Assembly (NCBI GenBank): GCA_039090855.1
Contig: CM077016.1
Coordinates: 52,533,436-52,597,435, forward strand
Direction: 5' to 3'
Origin: Macrothele yani
Taxonomy: Eukaryota > Arthropoda > Arachnida > Araneae > Macrothelidae
DNA length: 64,000 nt
This document shows, piece by piece, positions 41,772-52,646 of this stretch; the first letter of the stretch is position 1; each line of letters starts with the position of its first letter. The notes under the pieces were generated by a model. That model worked only from the letters and a program-made list of their open reading frames with translations, had not been told where the DNA came from and searched no databases. The translations under genes were made by a program, and so were the position numbers.

Positions 41772-41985
41772 GCCGATAACGTGGCGCAGGTCTAAGCAAT
41801 GGCTTATGACCATTCATCTGAGATAGGTCCGGGTTCGAATCCTGGTGAGACACGGACATTGTGTTTGTCTTACGGCACTGGCTCTCTTTCTTCCCTTGAA
41901 CCAGTGGCCCTAAATCAGGGACGGGTGACTGCTTATAGCGCATTGAATTGCTCACAGTGGTCGTTAAACCCCCAATTAAAAAAAT
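41772..41985 (+). repeat. SINE-S copy with 11-bp TSD
   Basis: GAGTTTTAAAT flanks both sides (41761-41771 and 41986-41996). GGTTCGAATCC B box at about 41831, A-rich tail. Confidence 0.88.
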
Positions 41986-42243
41986 GAGTTTTAAATTATG
42001 AATAATACACAATGGGTGTAACATGTAGATATCCTAAATCGAAAGTTACTAATCCCCCTCATTTAACACACTTGCAATTCGGCTTTTCTTTCAGTCTTGA
42101 GATCAGATTTTAGCTAGCGCATGCGCATATGGAATTTCGTAGCTGTATAACGTTTCTTACTTTCGTCTAAATCTGAATAACACAATAATAAAGATAATCA
42201 TAAATATTGTTTTTGAAAAGCTACACAGTCGAAAGACTTACTA

Positions 42244-42468
42244 TTGATTTGATTTGATTTGATTTGTGAGGTTTAACGATCACCGCGAGCAGCTCAATGG
42301 GCTGTAAGCAGTCGCCCGTCCCTAATTTGGGGCCATTGGTTCCAGGGAAGGGAGAGAACCAATGCCGTAAGACAAACAACATCCATGCCTCACCGGTATT
42401 CGAACCCGAACCCTTCACGGGCGAATGGTCATAAGCCAGCGCTTAGACCACTGCGCCACCGGGGCGGC
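42244..42468 (-). repeat. SINE-S copy with 9-bp TSD
   Basis: GACTTACTA flanks both sides (42235-42243 and 42469-42477). Head CCACCGGGGCGGC at right. The tail contains a GATTT tandem instead of a T-run. Confidence 0.85.
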
Positions 42469-42502
42469 GACTTACTACTGCCGCCGTCACAGTGTATTGA
42501 AT

Positions 42503-42719
42503 GCCGCCCCTGGGGTGGAGTGGTCTAAGCGCTGGCTTGTGACCATTCTCCCGAGAACGGTCCGAGTTAATATCCCAGTGAGGCATGGATGTTGTGTTTG
42601 TCTTACGGCATTGGTTCTCTCCCTTCCCTGGAACCAATGGCCCCAAATTAGGGACGGGCGACTGCTTATAGCCCATTGAGTTGCTCGCGGTGGTCGTTAA
42701 AGATCCATTAAAAAAAAAA
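42503..42719 (+). repeat. SINE-S copy, degenerate B box
   Basis: GCCGCCCCTGGGGTGGAGTG head, common body, A-run tail. It lies head-to-head with the preceding copy. 42720-42985 has nothing recognisable. Confidence 0.75.
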
Positions 42720-42989
42720 GTTCAGTAAATATTTACTTTTATGACTCGCATACCTTCTTCCATTGGTTTTACGACAGTAACATCATTATTCCACCTACCT
42801 AAGTAGCGGTGAAAGTCAGGAATTAGTAAACTTTATTGCTAGGATTTAATTCCGGCCACACCGGACTGTGGCTCGGTGTGGTCGTGAGCGACGCAAATAT
42901 GTTGTACGGAAATAAATGTATATTCTTGAGCACTCGTTTTATTTCACACCCATAAAGATCTTGTTATGCGAAATGTGAAAAGCATAAAT

Positions 42990-43423
42990 TGTGAAAACAC
43001 ATATTTTGTCCGTGACAGGATCGAAGGCGCTCCCCGTCACTCCGAAGTAAGTTGCTCTCCCAACTAAGCTACAATGACGGAATGTATCGCTGCAGATTTG
43101 TCGTCTTGACACATGCTTTACCTCTGCAGTACCTCACATCATCTCCCTCTTATTTATTTATTTTTTTCTATTTGAACCGAGAAATGACTTTTTCATTAAT
43201 TCTAGACGGTGTGTGGAACAAACATCACACATTTTTCGAAGAACCTAACATCCAATTTTACGTTCGGGGGCCAATGTGAAAACACAAATTTGTCCGTGAC
43301 GAAGATCGAAGTCGCGCCCCCTCACTCTGGAGTAAGTTGCTCTCCAAACTAAGCTACAAGGACGGAATGTATCGCTGTAGATTTGTCGCCTTGACACGTG
43401 CTTTACCTCTGTAGTACGTCACA
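42990..43423 (-). mobile_element. TRIM copy 3: complete, 149-bp tRNA-like LTRs
   Basis: LTRs 42990-43138 and 43275-43423, both 149 bp, flank 136 bp. AAAT lies on both outer flanks. On the minus strand the LTR reads TGTGACGTACTACAGAGG ... TTTTCACA, with canonical TG...CA ends. TTGGCCCCCGAACG follows the 5' LTR directly as primer-binding site, and AAGAGGGAGATGA precedes the 3' LTR as purine tract. The tRNA-like core has TTGTAGCTTAGTTGGGAGAG. The internal part keeps the TTCGAAAAATGTGTGATG word found in copies 1 and 2. No coding. Confidence 0.87.
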
Positions 43424-43433
43424 AAATATCTAA

Positions 43434-43655
43434 GCCGCCCCCGGTGGCGCAGTGGTCTAAGCGATGGCCTCTGATCATTCGTCCAAGAGGGGTTCGGGTT
43501 CGAATCCCGTGAGGCATGGATGCTGTGTTGGTCTTACGGCACTGGCTCTCTCCCTTCCATGGAACCAGTGACCCTAAATTAGGGAAAGGCGACTGCTTAT
43601 AGCCCATTTAGTTGCTCACGGTGGTCGTTAAACGTCCAACCAAAAAAAAAAGGAA
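43434..43655 (+). repeat. SINE-S copy
   Basis: CCGGTGGCGCAGTGGTCTAA A box, GGGTTCGAATCCCG B box, A-run tail. It begins 11 bases after TRIM copy 3. Confidence 0.8.
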
Positions 43656-44640
43656 AACCTACAAAGGGTACCCCGGATTTCTTTTTTAATGAAACTTAAG
43701 CTGCCATGTTTCCTCAGCTCGTAAAATAAAACCTATTATATAAGTTACTTCGCCGGAATTACTGGATTATTGCAAACATTGCTCATAATTCTTTCCTAGT
43801 CCATACATTCCTTTAGTTCACATCAACGATAAAGCAAGCAAGAATAGAACAGGGTCTGAAAAAATGGATTGTATTGGAGCGACCGAAAATAAAACAGTTT
43901 GGAAAACATCAATGACGCTGATAGATTGGTAAGTGGCTTTGGGAAGAATGGAAGTTGCATGAGCATCAATTTGGGTTTAAAGGAAGTCGCGAAAGGAAGC
44001 GCAAGAGAAAGAAGACGCCGCGAGATTTTTGGGGATCCGCTTTGGCCGCCTCTGCCTCCCCGGGCGTCCTCGTCACCTCTGATGAAGATGAATCACCCAG
44101 CTAGGAAAGAAGCGAGAATGCTAAATCCTGACGCAATTTTTCACGTCTTTCCGCGGCCGTTGCTCTGCCTAATACCACGTGATGTATTCGCGAGTGCCTG
44201 TCTTACAGATATTGTAAGCAGGTGATTTGAATAGTTCTTTGCCACGGACAGCGGGACTCGGTGCTTTCCCTCCCACTTTTCCCCTTTTTCTTCAGAGATC
44301 GTCGGTTGGTTTTGCTCTGAACAACCAAAAAATGAACTTCGATGGTCCCAGAGTGTAAACAGAGCACTTGATGGATTGCTCCGTAAGATAGATCCACCAT
44401 TTGTCACGAAACCGACTATTTATCGAAGGTGAACTACTGAAAATCGAAAGAATTATGAAAGGATTACCACTCCCACAATAAGAAGATGCTGTGTAACTAT
44501 AGCAGTGATTTTTTATTTCGAGTATCTCGAATTAAATGTGAATATCGCCTGAGAAGAGTGCTTTTTGCCAGCGGTAAGAGCACACAGAATTCCAATTGGA
44601 ATAAAATCACTCTAAACCCTTAGTGATGAATTTACCGCAA
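43656..44640. other. No gene or element seen
   Basis: Includes a GC-rich patch (44020-44100), but no frame has a recognisable product. Confidence 0.4.
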
Positions 44641-44663
44641 TACAAAAATTTTCAATGCGTCTG

Positions 44664-44995
44664 TAAACTATGGCGTATACTCTTGTTTAACTTCCATTTT
44701 TAGTTGTCTTTATGCAAATTTTGAGCTTTTCAACGTTAACGCTATATTTTAGCACTCACTGCATGTTATCTGGCAACATTCTTGAGGTCAGGGTGTGTGA
44801 CGGGTTTGTGTGAACGTGATAAGAAAGAGCTCTATAATGTGTGGCGTATACTCTATATTAACTTTCCTTTTTAGTTTTTTTCTCTATGTAAATTTAAGTT
44901 CGTTCTCCTTACCATTCTTTCAAACTTAACGTGATATCTTCTCTCTCTCGCAAGAGTATGGGCTGGCAACACCTTGAGGTCAGAACCACTGCTCC
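44664..44995 (-). repeat. Interspersed repeat R1, two tandem copies
   Basis: GGCGTATACTC starts both copies (44668 and 44842), followed by TTTTTAGTT and TGAGGTCAG. The second is closest to the 10372 copy (CTTAACGTGATATCTTCTCT). Period about 174 bp. 45000-45345 shows nothing. Confidence 0.6.
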
Positions 44996-45344
44996 TGTCT
45001 ACTGAGAGGTTTTCGTAATCTACTGATTTTTCTCTGTTTTACGAACACCTACATACTCAGGGGCATGCTGTCTAAGAACATCAACATTGTTTCAGTATTC
45101 ACCATTTACTGATCCAATGGACAAGACTCACCTCAGAATTATTCTGAAGAGAAAAAGTTGACCAAGGCTAAAATTTTTCAACACCTGCTACCTATTAATT
45201 TTTTAAATTCATATTGGTTGTTGTGAAAAAAATTTTTATTCTAGATAATTAATTCGTCTGTTATACAACGATTTTCCCTAGTTTTGTTAAAACGCAGAAC
45301 ATCAGGAAAACGTCTATAGTAAGATATCTGTATTAATGATACTT

Positions 45345-45860
45345 TTTTTTTACGCTTTCCAACCGTAGGTTGAAGAAGCGTATATGCTCCAGCTTTGTCC
45401 GTCCGTCCGTCTGTCCGGACGATAACTGGCGTAAAAATGGGTCGATTTCGATGAAATTTTAGTATGTGGTAGGGGATCACTCGGGGACGAACCCTATTGA
45501 AAATGGGACAAATGGGGTCAAAGGTCACGACGTAGGAGCGGGATCATTCCATTACTCTTATGCGTCATAACTTGCGTAAATATGGTTCGATTCCAATGAA
45601 AGTTTAATATGTGGTAGGAGACCGCCTGGGGACGAACCCTATTCAAAATGGGTGAAGTGGGGTCAAAGGTCAGGACATAAGATCGGGATGCATCCCATTG
45701 CCCTTATGCGTCATAACGTGCGTAAAAATGTTTCGATTTCGATGAAATTTCAGTATGTAGTAGGGGACCACCTGGGGACGAACCCTATTAAAAATGGACG
45801 AAATGTGGTCAAAGGTCAGGACATAGGATTGCGATCCATTCCATCGTCCTTATCCCATAT
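45345..45860 (+). repeat. 146-bp tandem array, site 3
   Basis: Left boundary TTTACGCTTTCCAACCGTAG, units at 45430, 45575 and 45721 (145 and 146 bp). A TTAA-flanked foldback is inserted at the right end. Confidence 0.75.
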
Positions 45861-45862
45861 TA

Positions 45863-46474
45863 TTAAGGTGGACGTCAAGCAATTTTGCTTCCTATACTTC
45901 CAATGGAAAAACTTTTGTACACATTTCCTTCACAATTAATGTGTTCCCAAGGATGAAAATTTGAACATCGATTAAAATAACTTCATATTATAACTTGGAA
46001 AATTTAATATTTTCTAAACATAACCATAGTTATATTAAAAATTAATAACTTTTTCTTTGGTGGTGTTGAAGCCAGAGAAAAGATGGCGCGACCTGTACTT
46101 TGATGACGTCAGTGGACAAAAAATTGTTGGATTGCATAATTACGGTTATGGTTTAGAAAATATTAAGTATTCCAAGTTATGAAATGAAGCTATTTGAATC
46201 GATGTTCAAGTTTTCATCCTTGTGAACGCATTAATTGTCCAGAAAAAAGATGGCGCGACCTGTATTTTCATGACGTCAGTAGACAAACAAATGTTGAATT
46301 GCATAATTATGGTTATGTTTTAGAAAACATTAAGTATTGCAAGTTATAAAATGAAGATATTTTAATCCATGTTCAAATTTTTATCCTTGGGAACGCATTA
46401 ATTGTGAAGAAAATGTGTACAAAAGTTTTTCCATTGGAAGTATAGGAAGCAAAGTTACTTGACGTCCGCCTTAA
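45863..46474. mobile_element. TTAA-flanked foldback element 2
   Basis: Starts TTAAGGTGGACGTCAAG and ends CTTGACGTCCGCCTTAA, with long inverted arms (TTCCAATGGAAAAACTTTTG and its complement). The middle section with AAGATGGCGCGACCTGTA is duplicated (about 46080 and 46246). Related in plan and in several words to the 21264 element. Confidence 0.75.
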
Positions 46475-46525
46475 AGTAGCAATTCTTGTATGTAGGTATG
46501 TACATTTTATTTTGAAAACAGCTCT

Positions 46526-46755
46526 TTTTTTTTTCTTTTTTTTTTATTGGAGGTTTAACGACCACCGTGAGCAACTCAATGGGATATAAGCAGTCGCCCG
46601 TCCCTAATTTAGGGTCACTAGTTCCAGAGAAGGGAGAGAGCCAGTGCCGTAAGACAAACACAACATCCATGCCTCACCGGGATTCGAACCCGGACCCCTT
46701 TCGGACGAATGATCAGAGGCCATCGCTTAGACCACTGCGCCACCGGGGCGGCTAA
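46526..46755 (-). repeat. SINE-S copy with 11-bp TSD
   Basis: AAAACAGCTCT flanks both sides (46515-46525 and 46756-46766). Well-preserved head with GGGATTCGAACCCGG. Confidence 0.9.
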
Positions 46756-46929
46756 AAAACAGCTCTAAGAATTTTGATGAAAGTCGTTAACCTACCGTTT
46801 TCTGGTACTAGAAGTCGATTTAGCTTGATCTCGACTTTAGAAGAATTTGTTTAGTGGGTTAAATAACCACCCCGAATTATAACGTTTTTAGTGATGGCGT
46901 TGTTCCATTAATGTTACCAATGCTTAGAA

Positions 46930-47103
46930 ATCTTATGACGTCACAACTCGCGTTTGAGAATGTTGGCGCGCGGTCACGCCATCTGTCTCTTTACGTCACG
47001 CGTTGTGTGTGGATCCTATTAAAGATTTATGACGTTACACTCTTGCGGCGGGCAGATGGTCGCGACTCCCATCTGCCTCATTACGTCACGCGTTGTGTGC
47101 GTA
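46930..47103 (+). repeat. Imperfect tandem duplication with ACGTCACGCG
   Basis: CATCTGTCTCTTTACGTCAC and CATCTGCCTCATTACGTCAC, each followed by GCGTTGTGTG, about 91 bases apart. A TGACGTCA palindrome lies at about 46936. Confidence 0.55.
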
Positions 47104-47615
47104 TGTCCGTCAGCACGATAACTCGCGTAACAACAGTTCGATTTCGATGAAATTTTAGTATCTGGTAGGATATCACTTGGGAAGGAACCCTATTTAAAGT
47201 GAACGAAATGGGGTCAAAAGTCAGTACATAGGAGAGGGATCCATTCCACTGCTATTATGCGCCATAACTAACGTAAAAAAGGTTCGATTTCAATGAAATT
47301 TTAGTATGTGGTAGGGGACCACCTGGCGACAAACCTTATTGGAAATGGGCGAAATGGGGTCAAAGGTTAGGACACAGGAGCGGGATCTATTCCATAGCCC
47401 TTATGCATCATAACTTACGTAAAAATGCTTCGATTGCGACAAAACTTTATCATGTTATTTTGGAGGTATACCAAGCCGGTTTTGTTGAATATCATCGAAA
47501 TGGGATCAAAGGTCATGGCACAGGACCGAGATTTATTCCACAGACATTATTCTCATAACTTAAGTGATAACTTGAGTAATGATTTCTGTAATGTTGGAAA
47601 GCGTATTATAATCAA
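47104..47615 (+). repeat. 146-bp tandem array, site 4
   Basis: Units at 47126, 47272 and 47418 (146 bp each), then the right boundary GTTGGAAAGCGTA at about 47593. The left boundary is missing. 47616-48160 holds nothing recognisable. Confidence 0.75.
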
Positions 47616-48159
47616 TGCATTGCATGATTTTACTAACTTGTTTCTTATAGCACTGATTTCTCGTACTTTGGGAACAAATGGGTATCGTTGAGTAAGGAGT
47701 TTAAGTATATAACTCTTTGTTTTTAGAAGGACAAGTGGGAGATATGCAGCTGTGTCTATATTAAAAGGAAAGTGACGTGATAATTTACACCAAAATTAAT
47801 TTTAATTATCAGCATTGTTTTATAAAGCTGATCATCAGGGAAATCGTTTAAAAAAGCGACTCAGGATTGTTTGGTTAGAATTTTCATTCTGCTGTTTAAT
47901 AGTAATTTGTGCAGTACTGGTAACATTTGGCACACCAGTAAATTTAAGTGTTTCTTCGTATTTAGATTACATCCAGTAATACATTACATTGTGACGTAGT
48001 GCATATTTCGAGGGAAAAAATCTGATCTACTGATTTTTGAGCTCTGCTCCACTGATTTCAGATAAAACTCTATGGCAACATTGGTCAGAACGTATGACGT
48101 GTGCATGTGCCCGCTGAGAACTGAACGTTATGTAATGCTTGAGCAGAAACAAAAGTGTA

Positions 48160-49701
48160 GAGATGGTGGAATTATAAGGCTAATTGTGGAAAAGAAGTTG
48201 TTTAGTTAAAGTTGTGTCTACTTTATTCTTTAAAACCTCATCACAGTGGCGTCTCATTGAGCCAACAAATGTTTGAAGCTCTGCCTTCGTTATTACGTGG
48301 TGTCAGGAAGCAATTATAGCCTCAATTAATTGCCTTTTATTTGATGGACGCCTCATTCGTACAAGGCTTTTCAAACGGTGCCACAAATTTTCTATCGGGT
48401 TCAGGTCAGGGCTGTTTCATGTCCAGGTCAACAATCGAATGGACTTTGTTGTGAACCACTGATTGCATATTTTTGCTGTGTGGCAGGGAGCTGAATCCTG
48501 CTGAAAAAGAAATGGTGCATTGTTGGGAAAGAGATCCCTGATGGAAAGTAACAGTTTTAGTTCCAGGATGGTGTCAATATATTTTCTTTCGTTCAGTGTG
48601 CCGTCGATTACACGAAGGGGCCAACACCATTTGCTGCCATACGCGCCCAAATCGTAACGCTTGTTGGGTGCTTTACATTGGCCTCCATGCAGTCAGGATG
48701 TAGCTGTTCTCCTACGCTACGTCTCACGTATTTTCGGCCATCACTACCAAATAAGGATATCTTACTTTCGTTACTCCAAATAACTTGCTGCCACTGATCG
48801 TCTGTCCATCCAATATGTTCTTTTGCCCACTGTCGCAATTTCTTGCGTTACTGTAGATTCAGATATGTTTTTTTCTCGGAATCCTATCTCTTAGTCCCAT
48901 ATCTGATAGTCTGCTCCTTATCGTTCTTAAACTGACAGAAACACCAGCTGAACACAGTTCAGCTATGATAGCCTCAGATGAAATTTTTCTGTCCTTCAGA
49001 CACAGTCTTTTTATTCTTCTGTCATCAACAGCTTTTGTGCACTTTTTTCGGCCTTTTCCTGGTTTATTTTATAGTGACTTTGTTTTCTGGTAACGTAAAC
49101 AGCACTTTCGTACACCAGATGTTGTCTTGCAACTTCTACTTGCCTTGCCCACCTACTTGCCTTGCAATTTCAGCATAAGAAAGACTCGATTCACGTAATA
49201 AAACAATCCTGGTCCTTTTCGTGGGTGACAAATCAACTCTTTTCTGTGATGCTATTGCTGTACTTTATTACCTACACGTTAAATTCAAAGAAATACTAAA
49301 AATATTCACACAACCTACAATTACGCTTCACTTACCCCGTTAACAGTCTTTCTTCTACAGAGCAAACAGCAAAACTGGCTTTCCTCAACTTCTCACAAGA
49401 TGTATTGCAGCTACTGCAATTTGATTGGTCCCCAGAACAAGGACTGTGATTGGCCAGTAGGGTTTGCACTTACAATCCGTTTCTTAACTTAATCACACTT
49501 GTGTTTCTTTTGAAGTAAGCATAACGTTTTTTGTACTGCATATATTTGCATTCTGTTTTTTGTATTAAATTCATCATTAAATTTTCTTTAAATTGGCATA
49601 TAAACATTTTGCATTTGGTGTAAAATGACATTTCCTATAATCCTGCAAAGTTGAAAAACATGAAAATTTCAAAAAGTGTCCACAATTTTTGCCACCACTG
49701 T
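48160..49701 (-). mobile_element. Tc1-like transposon F, dead
   Basis: The right end CCACAATTTTTGCCACCACT and a weaker left counterpart near 48165 bound a minus-strand transposase. WTDDQWQQVIWSNESK has Asn in place of the first catalytic Asp. FQQDSAPCHT and, after a stop, SPDLNPIENLWH keep the other two. Frames change near 48640, and the N-terminal half (49250-48850) is heavily decayed. Confidence 0.78.
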
Positions 49702-49707
49702 ATATAT

Positions 49708-50980
49708 ACTATATTGTCAAAAGTCACCAGACACCCCTTCAAAAGCAAATGCACGGATCCTCTGCGTTGTTAAAATGCGCGGTACAGCTGCAAACAGTAT
49801 AAAAACAAGCCTGCAGCTGACCGCGATCATATCGCACTGTGAGGTACGACGAAGTAAATTCCTCCATCATTTTTATGCTAGGGGCAGGATTCGAACCTGC
49901 TACTCTCGGCTCCGGAGTTTCGAGTGTTATCCACTATACAACACTGGTGAGTACTCTCTCTGCTATCTGCTTTTATCTCATGTGCGTCCTGCGTGGCAGA
50001 CACGTCACAGAGTTTGAGTGAAAATGTCGCGGCGGGAGGGAACTGACTTTCAGAATGGGAAGATTGTTGGGTGTTATATTAGTGAGTTCTTCATAAGAGA
50101 AACCGAGAAGCGTTTAAACATACCCAAGTCAACTGTTTTGGATGTACTGAATAACTGGAAAACTCATAGTGTGCCTGAAGTAACAAAACGTACCGGCACA
50201 CCAAAGAAAATCAGTGATAGAGGACGTCGAAGCCTCAGGAGAGTCTTTACAGCTAATCGACGGAGTACTGCACATGACCTCAGTGTACAAGTAAGTAAAA
50301 ATGCTGGAACCTTGGTATGTACGCATACCATTCTCAGAGAACTTCATTCCATGGGTTACCGTGGTCGTGCGGCTGCTCATAAGCCTTTCATCTCCACTCG
50401 GAATGTTACTCGTCGTTTAGCATGGTGTAAAGAACATTTATCGTGGACCGTAGATCAACGGAAACGGGTCCTACGGACTGATGAATCCATATACACGGTC
50501 CATTAATCTGATGGCCGTGTGCGGGTATGGTGGCAGCCGGGGAACGCTATTTACCATCCAGTGTAATGTTTCTACCGTCAAGTTTGGAGCTGGCAGTGTT
50601 CTCGTGTGAGGTTGTTTTTCGTGGTATGGTCCCGGCTCATTGGTTATCGTGGACAAGCCTGTTAGCCAGCACGTTTATCTCGATATTCTGGACAATTATG
50701 CCCTACCAACTCTGTGGCAATACTATGGAACTGAGCCTTGTTGGTACTAGCAGGATAATGCACTGAGTCATAAAGCAAGGACTGTTACAGTGTGGTTTGA
50801 CGATAATTCCGTATCGTGTGTGGACTGGCCAGCACAGAGTCTCGATCTTAATACCATAGGGCACCTATGGGATGAATTAGAGCGTCGCATAAGAAGTTTG
50901 GAACCAAGGACTACTACTAAGCAACAGTTAGCGGCAGCATTATTACCCTTGACAATGTGCTTGGGGGAGCCAGGACCTGC
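49708..50980 (+). mobile_element. Tc1-like transposon E, copy 2, 3'-truncated, with LTR inserted
   Basis: The left end CTATATTGTCAAAAGTCACC abuts transposon F at a TATATA. The transposase starts at ATG 50024 (MSRREGTDFQNGK); VLRTDESIYTVH keeps the first Asp, then a stop at 50504. A QDNA block follows at about 50755. The third block reads DLNTIGHLWDELERR, Gly replacing the catalytic Glu. The end of the gene and the right TIR are missing after about 50960. A solo LTR sits in the leader (49844-50009). Confidence 0.85.
49844..50009 (-). repeat. Solo TRIM LTR inserted in a Tc1 element
   Basis: The minus strand carries the leader (TGTGACGTGTCTGCCACGCA), the tRNA-like core (TTGTATAGTGGATAACAC and GGTTCGAATCC) and the tail (GGAGGAATTTACTTCGTC). 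Same subfamily as 14932-15093. Flanks are GAGG and GAGT. The undisturbed site is seen in Tc1 copy 1 near 37235. Confidence 0.8.
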
Positions 50981-51237
50981 TCCATTCCTCAAAACACTCC
51001 GCCGAGCGAGTTCATTAGACCTGTGGTTCGGTGATGTTTTGGACCGGAATCATTCAAGGACTCCACACATCTCCGTTCAAAGCAATATAACCTGTGTACA
51101 GTATCAGAAAAATATTCACCTACCAACTGTGCAGCTCTGCGCCTTGAAAAAGAGTTATGGGCTCAACAGGAACCTTCCGGATAATCAAGTGGTCTGAGGC
51201 TCTCGCTACTTACCATTTGACATATATTGCTCCGGAT

Positions 51238-51415
51238 TCGTGTCCCGATGAGGCATGGTTGGGGTTTTTGTCCGATGGTGGTAGCTCTGATCCTTCCTAA
51301 AACTTAAGGCTACTGGTTCCTTCCTTGGAATCAATAGCCTTAAATTTGGAACAGGCGACTGTTTACAGTCCTAAGAGTTGCTTATAGTAGTCACTATACT
51401 CCGACACTGAAAAAA
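51238..51415 (+). repeat. SINE-S copy, strongly degenerate
   Basis: ATGAGGCATGG, CTACTGGTTCC and AACAGGCGACTG in the order of the SINE body. The tRNA-like head is lost. Confidence 0.5.
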
Positions 51416-52646
51416 TACTTTACGTTACAATACCCAAGCTCATTATACAAGGCCGGTGAATGAGCACCTCCAGCAAGCGTCGATCGCACGGATGAAGTGG
51501 CCCACAGTAACGCGCATGCTTGGAGCCTTTTCAAACTTTTTCTTTGCGACGCCGCGGGAATCCGGGACCCATCGTTCACCTTGGACGAGCTTCGGAGGAC
51601 GGTTTAGACAGAAACCGCCTTAGGGGCTTGGTAGACAGCATGAATCTCAGCATCTTCTGTCCAGAAGCTGACATCTGACGTGTTTTTGTAAGTGCATATT
51701 TCTATTAGGTAAGCGTTTTTGAAAGTTCAAAGTGTCATAATTTCCATGCCACAGTTCCATGAATGTGCGTGTCTAGTACTCGACGCACATTCGCACAGTC
51801 TATCAGAAACTCGGGTGCTAATTTGTGCACTTCCATTCCAAATATTCGGAGCCATATCCCCACCCTATCTCATTTTTCGGACATATGAGCTGTATCTCTA
51901 ATTTTCTCTTTTTATCAGTCTTGTATGAATAAAAGGACAGGGAAGTAGATGCATGAATGCAGTGTTCATATACTAATGCCCAAAAAGTAAAGAACATCAT
52001 TTTTTTTTCATGGAGAGAAACACCTAGAGTTTATTATTTGTATAAGCATTTCATTACAGTATGATTAAAAAAAACATGCCTCGTTTAACAAAACGTTCAT
52101 TTTGTAGCAAATATAATTTTTCTCACCAAGAGAGCAAAGAAAATATGGAAGTGAAATTTCAGTTGAAAAATCGCCGCCCGTTGACAAACTGATGGAAAAG
52201 CTGGCCATTTGATGTCGTTTACTAAGATTTATTTGCCGATTTAATCCAGTTCGAGTGTTTCCCGATGCGATTTAACATCCAGCAGATTTGATGAATTAGC
52301 ATACCTACCAGTACACTGATTTTCGGTGCCTTCTGCGTGACGTTCATTGTCTAATTCTGTTTCTCGAGTACCTGCATTCCACAGACACATTAGTCAGATT
52401 CGAAGCATAGTGCACTAAAAATATCTGGTCGACTTCTAGTGGCAGTCGGAAAGTATAGTAGAGATTGGCAAGGGTCTTAATTTGGAAAACCCGACCCGTT
52501 TCAAACTTGCCTGCTTATAAGCTCGGCCTTATCTAATCTCACGCGTTCAACGCTGGGCACGTTCTCCTTACATCTTACAGCACGCTTATTGGTTTCGAAT
52601 ATAATTAACGAACGAGTCCCGTTTGTGTTACACTCCTATGTCGTCT
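51416..52646. other. No gene or element seen
   Basis: Mixed-composition DNA without a supported frame or repeat. Confidence 0.4.

Noticed and set aside
43899..44225. 108-residue frame as a gene
   Set aside because: No motif, unusual composition, no neighbouring exon-like signals.
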